From NCBI GenBank assembly GCA_964529285.1, contig CAZGWK010000003.1, positions 1 to 64,000 of the forward strand: a DNA stretch of 64,000 nucleotides. Reading direction: 5' to 3'. The translations under genes and the position numbers were made by a program. The DNA comes from SURF-21 sp964529285 (GTDB lineage: Bacteria; Actinomycetota; Geothermincolia; Geothermincolales; RBG-13-55-18). The notes beneath the pieces were generated by a model. The model saw only the letters and a list, made by a program, of their open reading frames with translations, was not told where the DNA came from and searched no databases. Below, piece after piece: positions 26,772-35,193 of the stretch (positions are counted from its first letter, which is position 1; every line of letters begins with the position of its first letter).

Positions 26772-27463
26772 ACCTGTCCGCCCGCCTCGAAGCGGTACCC
26801 GACGCCCCGTACGGTGATGATGCGCTGCGGGTTCGCCGGGTCTCTCTCTATCTTCTCCCTCAGGCGGCGTATGTGCACGTCCAGGGTCTTGGTCTGGCCG
26901 TAGAAATCTCCCTCCCAGGCCTTGTTGAGGAGGTATTCACGCGCGAGAGCCTTGCCGGGATTGTGCATGAACAGCTCCAGCAGGCGGTATTCCATGAGGG
27001 GCATATCCACAACTTCGCCGTCAACAATCACCTCGTGCCTCTCTTTGTCTATCACGATATCACCCAGCTGAAGGCGTCCACCCGGTTTTTCGGGCTCCTC
27101 TGGTTTTGACCGGCGCAGTACGGCGCGGACGCGTGCGATCAGTTCGCGCATGTTGAAGGGCTTGGTTACGTAGTCGTCGGCGCCCATCTCCAGCCCCAGG
27201 ATCGTGTCCACGTCCGAATCCTTGGCGGTGAGCATGATCACCGGGGTTGAACCCTGCCGCCTGATCCTGCGGCAGATCTCCATACCGTCAATCCCCGGCA
27301 GCATGAGGTCCAACAGGATGAGGTCATAAGCTCCTTTTTCGTACAGCCCCCATCCGGCTTCGCCGTCCAGGGCGATGTCGACCTCGAAACCCTCTTTTTC
27401 AAGGCTGAACTCCACTGCCTCCGCGAGAGGCCTCTCGTCCTCGATGATCAGTATCCTTTTCAT
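26768..27463 (-). CDS. phoB: Phosphate response regulator PhoB (PhoP-type)
   Basis: The 231-residue OmpR-family regulator has a receiver domain with the acidic pocket EDE at 8-10, phospho-acceptor Asp52 in LILLDLMLPG and Lys in VTKPF. A winged helix with LDVHIRRLREKIE and ITVRGVGYRFE follows. It should bind the 11-bp direct repeats found across this region. No clear Pho box lies before phoB itself in the 294 nt upstream (27464-27757), so it may be constitutively expressed. Confidence 0.95.
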   Translation of the reverse strand: MKRILIIEDERPLAEAVEFSLEKEGFEVDIALDGEAGWGLYEKGAYDLILLDLMLPGIDGMEICRRIRRQGSTPVIMLTAKDSDVDTILGLEMGADDYVTKPFNMRELIARVRAVLRRSKPEEPEKPGGRLQLGDIVIDKERHEVIVDGEVVDMPLMEYRLLELFMHNPGKALAREYLLNKAWEGDFYGQTKTLDVHIRRLREKIERDPANPQRIITVRGVGYRFEAGGQV

Positions 27464-27711
27464 ATACCTTTCCGATCTCTCATTCTTTCCGCTTTAAATA
27501 TAACCTCCCTTCGCCCATTTTCAAGGCTTATCCTTCATGGGACCGTGGGGCCGGCAGCCAACCCGCCCCATTTTCTATGAGCCAACGACCACGCCAAGGC
27601 AAACCCGGGTATCCTGAATGTCCGCATATCGATGTGTCGTCTGAGGACTGCGATATAGTCCGGGCGCGAGCATCATAGACTTGCCCGTAGCGCACTATAA
27701 TGCGGCATACG

Positions 27712-27737
27712 AGAAGGGACCCCGCGGGGTCCCTTCT
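27712..27737 (-). terminator. Strong hairpin after the alkaline phosphatase remnant
   Basis: GAAGGGACCCC and its exact complement GGGGTCCCTTC form an 11-bp stem with a 2-nt centre, about 20 nt past the stop at 27758. The following minus-strand bases are only mildly T-rich, so it is a plausible but not classic intrinsic terminator. Confidence 0.55.
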
Positions 27738-27757
27738 TCCCTTGGGGGGGAATCGGT

Positions 27758-28497
27758 CTATCTGAACAGCAGGAAGATCAATTCAGCAACCTCGATGTTG
27801 TCGATATAGCGGCCTCGTACCCCATCGTACTCGTTTGCGAAGAAGTGAAAGAGTATTGCAGTCCAGCCCTTGGCATACAGGGGTATGAGCGCGTTGGTAT
27901 GATCGCCGCTGTTCCACTCCACGCCGGGAACGTTGCCGGCGCCGTTGTTGATGACCGGCTGCATGCTGCCGGCGGTGGCCGAACCCGGTCCGCAGAGGTA
28001 TCCGCACTCGTGATCGCCGGTGACGACGAGCAGTGTCTCCCTCCAGTTGCTGTTCTTGCGCACCCAGTCCGCCACGGCTTCCACGGAGTTGTTGAAGTCG
28101 ATCTCCTCCTCGATCATGCGGCCCACCGTATTGGCGTGGCTGGCCCAGTCGATGGCGCCTCCCTCGACCATGAGGAAGAGGCCGTCCCTGTCGTTGTCCA
28201 GCAAATTCAGGGCTCCCCTGGTCATCTCCTCGAGGGTCGGTACCGACTCGGTGAGGGGAACGACGTAGGGAGCGGCGCCGGCGTCGCCACTGCGCGACTG
28301 CTGCAGGGTCTGATACACCTGGGGCGTGCCGCAGACGCGGTCAGGGGTCTTCCCTTTCATCAGGCCCATTGTAGCCCTTTGCTTAAGCGTTTTCCGCAGG
28401 GATTGTCGTGATGAAAGCCGCCAGGAATACCGTCAGGGCAAGGAACAGCACAATGCCGATCCTGGCGATCCTCTTGTTTCTCGCCGCCGATAACATC
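27758..28497 (-). pseudogene. Alkaline phosphatase with the N-terminal catalytic part deleted
   Basis: The 203-residue frame 27758-28369 matches the C-terminal half of the PhoA family. EGGAIDWASH supplies late metal ligands (Asp, His), VVTGDHE another Asp-His pair, and GDHTNALIPLYAKG the last His. The N-terminal part with the nucleophilic Ser is absent. Directly upstream, ATG 28497 (after GGAGAG) starts a signal peptide, MLSAARNKRIARIG. After a frameshift near 28440 it continues hydrophobic to AENA and stops at 28383. The simplest reading is an internal deletion joining the signal sequence to the C-terminal half. A Pho-box array upstream fits a former phosphate-starvation gene. A short expressed fragment is not excluded. 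Confidence 0.75.
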
Positions 28498-28612
28498 TAC
28501 ATCTCTCCTTCCGAATCAGGATCTCATGACTGCGAATCTACTTGAGTACAAGAGCCGCGCATCACCTCCTTCGTCCTTATCCCGCCGAACAAGGTCGAGC
28601 GTAGACGGCGCA

Positions 28613-28673
28613 GTTTAAACTCGGGTTTAGCGATGGTAAAGGTTCGGTGTGAAACAGCGTAAGAAATGGTTAA
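28613..28673 (-). promoter_or_regulatory. Pho-box array upstream of the alkaline phosphatase remnant
   Basis: On the minus strand, six hexamers at exact 11-bp spacing read TTAACC, TTACGC, CACACC, TTTACC, TAAACC and TTAAAC. It lies about 115 bp before the signal-peptide start at 28497 and back-to-back with a plus-strand array. Confidence 0.78.
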
Positions 28674-28692
28674 AGGAAGTGATTATGAATAT

Positions 28693-28742
28693 TTCATCAA
28701 GAATTTAATGGCTTTTTACCTCCTATAAACCCACCTTTAATC
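28693..28742 (+). promoter_or_regulatory. Pho-box array for the phasin-like operon
   Basis: On the plus strand, hexamers at 11-bp steps read TTCATC (28693), TTTAAT (28704), TTTACC (28715), TAAACC (28726) and TTAATC (28737). It begins 20 bp from the minus-strand array, making a divergent promoter. The first downstream gene starts at 28802. Confidence 0.72.
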
Positions 28743-28801
28743 TGCGCATGATGGACTGTGTACTGTAAAGGCGTATCCACCGCTCGAGTAAGGAGGCAGT
28801 C

Positions 28802-29002
28802 ATGGAGGGGCTTTCCGATTTCCTTGATGACAACCTGTCCGAGCAGCCCGACCCGTCGCGCGAGAGTTCGCAACACTGGCTGGACGCGCATTTTCCTTTT
28901 AAGGAGAGCAATCGTGAAGACGATGGATGCGGCATCGAACTCCTGGAAAAACCGGGAGTAAACGGATGCTTCGCCGCGAGGACCGATCAGTCAGGCGAGT
29001 GA
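28802..29002 (+). CDS. Small acidic hypothetical protein
   Basis: I do not recognise this 66-residue protein. It begins MEGLSDFLDDNLSEQPDPS, is acidic, has two Cys and shows no membrane helix. TAAGGAGG six bases before ATG 28802 is one of the best ribosome sites in the region, and it is the first gene after the plus-strand Pho boxes, so it is probably real. It lies 29 nt before the phasin-like gene. Confidence 0.55.
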   Translation: MEGLSDFLDDNLSEQPDPSRESSQHWLDAHFPFKESNREDDGCGIELLEKPGVNGCFAARTDQSGE

Positions 29003-29031
29003 AGAGCGAGGGAAAAGGAGGAGAGATCGTA

Positions 29032-29448
29032 ATGGTGAACATGATGCAGAAAGCTATGCTGGACGGCATGAGGTTTTACTACAAGACCGCATTCTGGTAT
29101 GCCGACGTCGTCCAGGACCAACTCCAGAAGGCCTGGAAGATGGCCCTGGAGCAGAACGGGAAGATACAGGGAGAGATGGAAGGCCTGGTCGCCTCGTGGA
29201 CACTCAACGCAAAGAAGGGAAGAGACGAACTGCAGGACGATCTGGAGAAGGGTTTCGGCGCGGTGGAGGAGAGCCTGGACGATATTAACGTCGGTTCATT
29301 GCCGCTTTCGGCTATGTATGCGAACTGGCCGGAGATGCAGGCGGAGGCCTTGCGCACCTGGATGGGCATCTGGGGTCTTCCCGGGGAGGAATCCGGCGGA
29401 AAGGGCGCCGGGGAAAAGGGGGATAGACAGGCAGCCAAGAGCAAGTGA
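29032..29448 (+). CDS. Phasin-like helical protein
   Basis: The 138-residue protein is predicted almost wholly helical and amphipathic (YYKTAFWYADVVQDQLQKAW, then EMEGLVASWTLNAKKGRDE), with a Lys/Gly-rich tail. This fits phasins or PHA-synthase partner proteins that coat storage granules, though no diagnostic motif confirms it. AAAAGGAGG precedes ATG 29032. It lies in a Pho-box operon, and phosphate limitation commonly triggers PHA storage in other bacteria. An unrelated coiled-coil protein is the alternative. Confidence 0.5.
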   Translation: MVNMMQKAMLDGMRFYYKTAFWYADVVQDQLQKAWKMALEQNGKIQGEMEGLVASWTLNAKKGRDELQDDLEKGFGAVEESLDDINVGSLPLSAMYANWPEMQAEALRTWMGIWGLPGEESGGKGAGEKGDRQAAKSK

Positions 29449-29500
29449 ACCCTACTCCCGCTACCAAGGCAACGATCAAGCCCGAGTTCAGCGGGGAAAC

Positions 29501-29524
29501 AGCCGGGGTCCTCGGGCCCCGGCT
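29501..29524 (+). terminator. GC-rich hairpin between the phasin-like gene and the next gene
   Basis: AGCCGGGG (29501-29508) pairs with CCCCGGCT (29517-29524) around an 8-nt loop. It lacks a U-tract, so it may be a partial terminator or an mRNA-stabilising stem rather than a full stop. Confidence 0.35.
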
Positions 29525-29548
29525 CCTTACACTTACGGGAGGTAGACC

Positions 29549-29884
29549 ATGACGGAAGAATTCCTAAAAGTTTCGTACTTCCTGCAGGAACTTGAGGATG
29601 CCAACGGCAAACTGCTTTGCGACCTCGTGTTCATGGCACGCTTGGCAAATATTACCTTAGGTATCATGGCCAGGACGGTCTCGCGCGAGGACGAAGACGT
29701 CGACCTGTATTTTCACACCCGCAGGACCATAGACCACCTGCAGCGCGAGGTAAAACGTCAGAGCCGGCTGCTGGGTGCGCTAAAGAAGGAGCTTATACAC
29801 ATGAGGGACGGCGACGCGGGAGCCGTTCCGTCTTGCTCCCTGTTCGAATACGAGAAAGTGGATTCGGGCCGGGTCATAAACTGA
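29549..29884 (+). CDS. Small helical protein of the phasin-like operon
   Basis: The 111-residue protein is not recognised. It is helical with a strongly basic heptad-like region (IDHLQREVKRQSRLLGALKK) that could form a coiled coil, and the tail is neutral. GGGAGGT precedes ATG 29549. It follows the phasin-like gene and ends overlapping the opposite-strand gene by 11 nt (29874-29884). Position and size suggest a partner of the phasin-like protein. Confidence 0.55.
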   Translation: MTEEFLKVSYFLQELEDANGKLLCDLVFMARLANITLGIMARTVSREDEDVDLYFHTRRTIDHLQREVKRQSRLLGALKKELIHMRDGDAGAVPSCSLFEYEKVDSGRVIN

Positions 29885-30371
29885 CCTCGCCTTTCTCCCT
29901 CCAGGGAGCGGGGGGAGGCTCTTCCCCTCTGCGCAGAGCTTCTACGGCTTCGCTCCACCACTGCAGGGAAGGGACGATCCAGGCACATGCGTCGTCCCGG
30001 CCTTCCTCGTTCACGAAATCGACGCGCAGCAATACCCTCGCCTTGGTCTTGCCCAGGAAGGAACGCGGATTGGAGACGCCGCGCACCGACTGCAGGGGGA
30101 TGAAGAGATATTTGCGCGGGATGAGCATGCGCGAATGGATGCCCTTGTCCGTCAGCGCCAGGATCCCGTTGCCCCTGATCTGCCTGTAACCCTTCGAGAG
30201 CACGCCGAAGCAGTTGCTGTCCTCGATGTTATAGACCTTTTCCCCATCCACCATCTTGCGCATATCCTCGATGGCCTCGACCCTGAGCTTTTTAAACCAC
30301 CAGATGAAGAAAAAGATATCCGCGACGACGCTTGCCAGCACTACAAGGATGATGATGATGAGAGTTACCAT
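29874..30371 (-). CDS. Membrane-anchored PH-like domain protein
   Basis: The 165-residue protein has one N-terminal membrane helix (residues 3-25, ending FFFIWWFKKL). A basic juxtamembrane stretch is followed by a beta-rich domain with GNGILALTDKGIHSRMLIPRK and IPLQSVRGVSN, a pattern of bacterial PH/GRAM-like domains. AAGGAGCGGGAC precedes ATG 30371. It is convergent with the phasin-like operon. The function is unknown; lipid or envelope association is an inference from the fold. Confidence 0.55.
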   Translation of the reverse strand: MVTLIIIILVVLASVVADIFFFIWWFKKLRVEAIEDMRKMVDGEKVYNIEDSNCFGVLSKGYRQIRGNGILALTDKGIHSRMLIPRKYLFIPLQSVRGVSNPRSFLGKTKARVLLRVDFVNEEGRDDACAWIVPSLQWWSEAVEALRRGEEPPPAPWREKGEVSL

Positions 30372-30553
30372 GTCCCGCTCCTTTCGCTCCGTTGTCGATT
30401 ATATCGAGCTGCGGCAGGGAAAGATTGAGGACAAACGGGATAACAATGTGCGTATGCCACGGATAGTAAGATCAAAAAAACTGTCCAGGCATCGCCCTAC
30501 TACCAGGGCCCGTGACCCGGAGTCTCCGGGCCGGAAGAATACCCGAAACGGAA

Positions 30554-30579
30554 ACGGGGGCGGGAGATCCCGCCCCCGT
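30554..30579 (-). terminator. Intrinsic terminator of the thiolase gene
   Basis: An 11-bp perfect stem, ACGGGGGCGGG paired with CCCGCCCCCGT around a 4-nt loop, sits 13 nt after the thiolase stop at 30592. On the plus strand it is followed by TTTTTCT; on the minus strand by TTCCGTTTC. It could stop transcription both ways, and the minus-strand gene is the obvious user. Confidence 0.75.
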
Positions 30580-30591
30580 TTTTCTAGGTTA

Positions 30592-31773
30592 CTATGCCTT
30601 TTCCCACAGGGTGGCGTTGCCGTTGCCGAAACCACCGCACAGGGTGGCGACGCCTCGCTTGGCATCGGGGTAATCGGTCTTCATGATGTTGTTGAGGGTG
30701 ATGACGATGCGGGCCCCGGACTCTCCCAGGGGATGGCCCAACGCCAGCGCCCCGCCCCATACGTTGACGTTTTCGAAGGGAGCGTTCTCCGCAATGCCCA
30801 GCTCGCGCAGAACCGCCAGGGACTGCGTCCCGAAGGCCTCGTTCAGTTCCCACACGTCGATATCGTCAACGCTCAGGCTTTTACGCGCCAGCAGCTTCTT
30901 CACCGCCGGCACCGGTCCGTAGCCCATTATCGTCGGGTCGCAGCCGGCCATGGCACCTCCCCCGTACCTGAGGTGGTAGGAAAGGCCCAGCTCGTCGGCC
31001 TTCTCACGGCTCATGAAGAGGGCGGCGCAGGCACCGGTGGTAAGAGGCGAACTGATGGCCGCGGTTACTATCCCGTCAGGACGGAAAGCGGGCTTCATGC
31101 CGGCCATCTGCTCCAGGCTGGGATTGTCCCGAATCCACTGATCGCGGTCGCACATGAACTCGTTGCCGCTCTCGTCGAGCGCCTTGACCGCTACGATCTC
31201 GTTCGCGAACTTGCCCGCGTCCCGCGCAGCGGCGGCCTTGAGGTGGCTGTGGTATGCCATGAGCTCAGAATCCTCGCGAGAGACGTTGTAAAGCTGGGCG
31301 ATCTTCTCGGCCGTGGGGCCCATGGGCAGCTCGGTGGGGTCGTAATACTGAGCTACGCGCGGCGGGAAATCCATACCCATGGCCATGGGGACGTTCATCA
31401 TGTCCTCCACGCCCGACGCTATAAATATATCGCCCTCATCCGCCATGATCGCGCGGCAGGCGTGTTCGATGCAGGACATCCCCGAGGGGCACTGCTGGTT
31501 CACGCCGTTAGTGGGCACGCTGTCGGGATAGCCGGAAGCCAGCCAGCCCAGGCGGGCGATGTCGTTCTGCATCCCCGTCTGGTTCGCGGTACCGCAGAAC
31601 ACCGCGTCGATGCCCTCCGGTTTCACCTGTGGGTTACGCTCGAATAGGGCCTCATAGACGTAAGTCAGGAGTTCGTCGGGCCGCAGGTTCCTCGCCCAAC
31701 CCTTCTCGGCGTGTGCCCTGAAGTTGGGTGTCCGTACTCCATCAACCAGTACGGCTTCTTTGAGTTCTGCCAT
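30592..31773 (-). CDS. Thiolase (acetyl-CoA acyltransferase family)
   Basis: The 393-residue thiolase has the nucleophilic Cys in NQQCPSGM, the NEAFG motif in VWELNEAFG, the catalytic His in GHPLGESGAR and the second Cys in CGGFGNG near the C-terminus. It condenses or cleaves 3-ketoacyl-CoA. It stands alone with its own terminator, at the left border of the Fe-S island. Acetoacetyl-CoA synthesis (for PHA) or beta-oxidation are both possible; the sequence does not decide. Confidence 0.92.
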   Translation of the reverse strand: MAELKEAVLVDGVRTPNFRAHAEKGWARNLRPDELLTYVYEALFERNPQVKPEGIDAVFCGTANQTGMQNDIARLGWLASGYPDSVPTNGVNQQCPSGMSCIEHACRAIMADEGDIFIASGVEDMMNVPMAMGMDFPPRVAQYYDPTELPMGPTAEKIAQLYNVSREDSELMAYHSHLKAAAARDAGKFANEIVAVKALDESGNEFMCDRDQWIRDNPSLEQMAGMKPAFRPDGIVTAAISSPLTTGACAALFMSREKADELGLSYHLRYGGGAMAGCDPTIMGYGPVPAVKKLLARKSLSVDDIDVWELNEAFGTQSLAVLRELGIAENAPFENVNVWGGALALGHPLGESGARIVITLNNIMKTDYPDAKRGVATLCGGFGNGNATLWEKA

Positions 31774-31917
31774 GTCTGATCTACCTCGCTTTCCGCTTTT
31801 CCGGCCTGTTTCAACAAGCCATGGCCTGATGATTTCCTTCTCAGGTTACCGAGAGGTAGCGCTATTATAACAGATTTACCGGCATGGATTTACACTTGTT
31901 GAGTTATGGGATAAATG

Positions 31918-32972
31918 CTAACAATAGAGCGCCCGGCGTTCCGGCTCCATGGCGTTGAATGCCGCCTCGGCCTCCGCGGGAGGAAGGGTGTAGAGCTCTC
32001 CGTCAGGCTTCTGCATGATGCAGCCGGAACCGTGCAACAGCCTCACGTTCTCCCTGGTATCTTCCTTGTTTCCCCAGCATACGATCCCGCAGTTGCCGCA
32101 GGTCATATGTTGACGGTAGTCCTCCAGGGCCACGTGCGCAAAGCCTCCCGTCATGGGAGGGCGCTTGCGGTAAGAGTCGACGGCGCGGAAGAATTCCGCG
32201 AAGAGCTCTTCGGAATCCTCGGGGTCCGGAACTTCGAAACGGCCGGGGGACCAGGTGGACCATTTCCCGGACCTCGCGAGCCCATTGAAACCGCCGCAGG
32301 TGAAATCGCACAGGAGCTGGTCCCTGCGGGCCGCATGGCTGAAGGTAACCCCACCGAGGGTCACGGACGTCTTCTTCTTGTTGTCGAACATCCCCAGTGC
32401 GCAGCTCTTGTAGCAGAGCTTGCAGTTGTCGCAGAAGCTTTCTTCCTCGGGGATGGGCTCTGTTGGCACCAGCTCCGCGTCTGTTACGGTCGTGCCCAGT
32501 ATGATCGCGGTGCCGTATTCCTTCATGCCCACGTTCCCTGACCAGCCGTAGGAACCCAGGCCGGAGCGCACGGCGATATAGCGGTGGCTTATGTCCGGGT
32601 GCAGTTTCAGCTGCCAGCCCTCTTCGTCCTGCCGGTATTTCATATTGGCCGCCGAGCCCTTGGCCGCATATCCTTCCTTCTTCAGCATCTCCGCCAGCTC
32701 CCAGGAGAGGTCCTTGGAGCGCAGGTTGGTCCGGATGTTGTCCTCCTCGTGTCCGAGACGGTCCTCCTTGGCCAGGAAGGCGTGCGGTCGCGGTCGAGAG
32801 GAAGGGCGAAACTGACGGCCGAACGGGCTCCCTCGAGGCAGTACTCCAGGTCGGTGCTGGGGGGTCCGCCGGCCAGGGTCTCCACGGTAGCTACGCCCAC
32901 CCTGATGGCGCCGCGCTCCACCAGGAACTCCTCCACCATACCGTTCAACGACAAGGAAGGCTTCTCAGACAT
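31918..32972 (-). pseudogene. Frameshifted QueG/RdhA-like Fe-S protein
   Basis: Two frames together match the intact paralogue at 41991-43049. The first runs from MSEKPSLSLNG (ATG 32972, after GGAGG) to LDRDRT near 32790. The second continues from LAKEDRLGHEED to MEPERRALYC. The join carries four bases fewer than the intact gene, shifting the frame. Downstream motifs remain: SHRYIAVRSGLGSYGWSGN, FCDNCKLCYKSC and CGNCGIVC. It may be a genuine pseudogene or an assembly error. It lies 14 nt after the winged-helix Fe-S gene. Confidence 0.8.
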
Positions 32973-32985
32973 GTCAACGGCCTCC

Positions 32986-34119
32986 TTAAAAACACCGCTC
33001 TCTCGCCACAGCTCTATTCTTATCATCCCGGTTCTCCCGGGCCACCGTACGGTACAGCTCCCTGGGTCCGGGGAAGGGCTCGTTTCTGTCCAACCTCACG
33101 AGCTTCATGGCCCCCTGGTCGCAGGCGATGGTGCACACGCCGCATCCCACGCACTTCTCGGGATCGACCGCCGCCCGGCCCAGCTCCTCGTCCATGCTTA
33201 TGGCATCGAAAAAGCATCTCTCCTCGCAGGTGCCGCAGAGCACGCAGTCCTCGTTGGCACGGGCGACGAAATTTGAAGGTGCGAAGGCGGCGGGGTTATC
33301 CCACCTGGTCCTGCCCCGCAGCACCGAACAGCAGCAGTCGCAGCAGAGACAGATGACCATGTGACCGCTGTCTGAGTAGTTCTCGGTCGTTCCCACCAAC
33401 CCCAGGTCCTGCATCTCGTCGAAATAGCTCTTGGCCTGCTCCGGGGTGACCTTCCTGCCCAATCCCATCATGTCGAAGTAGGGGACGGATATCCCCACCA
33501 TGATACAGAAGCCGATGGGGTTGCGGTCCTTGCATTCCCTGATGCCCATCTTCTCGGTGCGCGTGCGGCAGGGACAGGGCACCAGGGTCAGGTTGTCGCA
33601 GGCATCGATGATCTTGTGCGCCTCCTCGGTGTCCAGGATCTTCTGGTCGTGTTCCACCGCCGCCTCCACCGGGATGACCCGCATGATGGGCGTGCCCTCC
33701 TCGGAGCTCTCATAATATTTGTAGAAGCCGTCCCGGATGAAGAAGTCCTGGTAGAGGCGGGCGGCCTCCAGGTCGTCAGGCCCGACCTCCTGGCTGAAAA
33801 CGTGCAGGTTGACGAGGGAGGCTATCACCGGGAAGGCATAGGTGCCGCCGAAGCCCATCAAGTAGCCTTTGCTTGCCAGGCCGTCAAGGACCTCCTTCGC
33901 CTCTGCCTCATTCATGCCCGCGGCCTCGGCCACCTCGGCGGCCGGCTTAAACTTCATGGGCATCTCCAGGTGCTGTACCAGCTCCGCCTCCTCCGGTGTG
34001 TAGAGGAGCTTGAGATAATCGATGAAAGCTCCCGAGTAGGAGTCCCCGGCCTTCGGGGCTCCCAGGGGCCCCGAGTCGATCTTCTCCGCGATGCGGTAAT
34101 ACGTTTGTCCCTCGCTCAT
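32986..34119 (-). CDS. Winged-helix 4Fe-4S protein, copy A of a perfect repeat
   Basis: The product (377 residues from ATG 34119, after TAGGAGG) has an N-terminal winged-helix-like part (LKLLYTPEEAELVQHL, then AEAKEVLDGLASKGYLMG). A Cys-rich middle (CPCRTRTEKMGIREC, CLCCDCCCS) is followed by two ferredoxin-type clusters, CVLCGTCEERC and CVGCGVCTIAC. It seems to be an electron-transfer or redox-regulatory partner of the QueG-like proteins beside it. Almost the whole gene appears identical to 44351-45451. Only the last residues differ (here ENRDDKNRAVARERCF), because the repeat ends inside the gene. Confidence 0.8.
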   Translation of the reverse strand: MSEGQTYYRIAEKIDSGPLGAPKAGDSYSGAFIDYLKLLYTPEEAELVQHLEMPMKFKPAAEVAEAAGMNEAEAKEVLDGLASKGYLMGFGGTYAFPVIASLVNLHVFSQEVGPDDLEAARLYQDFFIRDGFYKYYESSEEGTPIMRVIPVEAAVEHDQKILDTEEAHKIIDACDNLTLVPCPCRTRTEKMGIRECKDRNPIGFCIMVGISVPYFDMMGLGRKVTPEQAKSYFDEMQDLGLVGTTENYSDSGHMVICLCCDCCCSVLRGRTRWDNPAAFAPSNFVARANEDCVLCGTCEERCFFDAISMDEELGRAAVDPEKCVGCGVCTIACDQGAMKLVRLDRNEPFPGPRELYRTVARENRDDKNRAVARERCF

Positions 34120-34171
34120 CTCGCCTCCTAAGACAAAAGAATCATACCCATCCTGACCTGCCGGATCTGCT
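33029..34171. repeat. 1.14-kb direct repeat, copy A
   Basis: Position 33029 aligns with 44361 and continues without a difference I can see to 34167/45499, then four more bases with one mismatch. The offset is a constant 11332. Flanks on both sides diverge at once. It covers nearly the whole winged-helix Fe-S gene and 50 nt upstream. Confidence 0.9.
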
Positions 34172-34180
34172 AAAGCTAGA

Positions 34181-34981
34181 CTAGTCGGCCTCCGGGGGCC
34201 TGATGTCCTTCCATCGTTCACCAACCGGGCAGGCCTTCATACAGTCTATGCAGAAATCCACATCGGTTATGAAGATCTGGCCCATTTCCGTGAATAGATC
34301 CCGATACCTGGTATGCTGGTAAGCCATGCGCAAAAAGACCGGCCATTCCGAGGGTTTTGACGGGCGCATGCGTTTGAAACCCATGGACCAGTAATCGAAG
34401 CAGGGGTCAACGAAATAGCGCCCGTCTTTCAGGGCTCCCACGGGGCAGGCCTTCTCACACTTGCTACATCCCGGGCTGCATAGCTCAAATTCTCGACGGA
34501 GGTCCGGCTCCAACACCGCCTCGGTCACAACGGCCGCCAGGCGCTGATGTGGACCGAATTCAGGCGTGAGCAGAAGGTTGGAGCGGCCTATCTGGCCCAT
34601 GCCGGCGCTCACCGCCGCGTGCTTCAGCGATATCTGGCCCACAGTCCTGATATGGGGAAGCCTTTTACCGGTATACGGGTCAAGTTTATATATCTCGGCC
34701 GGCTTGTCCGCGGATACGGGAAGGGTGAGAAAGCCCTTCCTCTCCAGAAATCTACCAATCTTCTCCGCCGTCTGGTCGAGGAGCCGAGAGGTCTGCATCT
34801 TGTTGCGGGTCCAGAGCTTGATGTCCGGCGCGTAGACCGCGCCCAGGCTGTGGGCCACGGCCATAACGATAACGCTCCTGGCTGAAGGCATGAGATCTGC
34901 TGCCGGCCTGGCTGGATCAGCCAGGATGAGCTCTCGGGCGTCCGCTATCCCCACCAGGTCTATGCCCTCAGCCAAGACCAT
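34181..34981 (-). CDS. QueG-like 4Fe-4S protein (short type)
   Basis: The 266-residue protein resembles epoxyqueuosine reductase/reductive-dehalogenase cores. ARSVIVMAVAHSLG and GQIGRSNLLLTPEFGPHQRLAAVVTE match the cofactor-binding domain, and the clusters are CSPGCSKCEKACPVG and CIDCMKACPVG. There is no Tat signal and no membrane helix, so it is cytoplasmic. True QueG acts on tRNA queuosine; the family also includes many uncharacterised paralogues that sit in clusters like this. The start at 34981 has only a weak AAGGA. A 16-bp palindrome at 35140-35155 lies upstream. Confidence 0.72.
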   Translation of the reverse strand: MVLAEGIDLVGIADARELILADPARPAADLMPSARSVIVMAVAHSLGAVYAPDIKLWTRNKMQTSRLLDQTAEKIGRFLERKGFLTLPVSADKPAEIYKLDPYTGKRLPHIRTVGQISLKHAAVSAGMGQIGRSNLLLTPEFGPHQRLAAVVTEAVLEPDLRREFELCSPGCSKCEKACPVGALKDGRYFVDPCFDYWSMGFKRMRPSKPSEWPVFLRMAYQHTRYRDLFTEMGQIFITDVDFCIDCMKACPVGERWKDIRPPEAD

Positions 34982-35139
34982 TTCCTTAACCGAGGACGCG
35001 TTTACCTTTAAATTTCTACCTCCCTTTCAGGCATGTTTTCAGAAGTTATTCTCAAGGCTCCCCGTGTGATCAGCTCCCTTGAATTACTAGAAAAAGGGTG
35101 AAAGCTGCCTTGACCGACAAGCCATTCATGTGTAAAATT

Positions 35140-35155
35140 TTTTACGAACGTAAAA
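35140..35155. promoter_or_regulatory. TetR-type operator, left end of the island
   Basis: TTTTACGAACGTAAAA is a perfect 7-bp inverted repeat with a 2-nt centre, about 160 bp before the QueG-like gene starting at 34981. A very similar TTTTACGAATGTTAAAA lies between the TetR gene and the QueG-like gene at 46810. The TetR protein at 46965-47669 is the likely binder. Confidence 0.6.
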
Positions 35156-35193
35156 TTTCTATATTACAGCGCTGGGATTTGTAAAATCAATCA

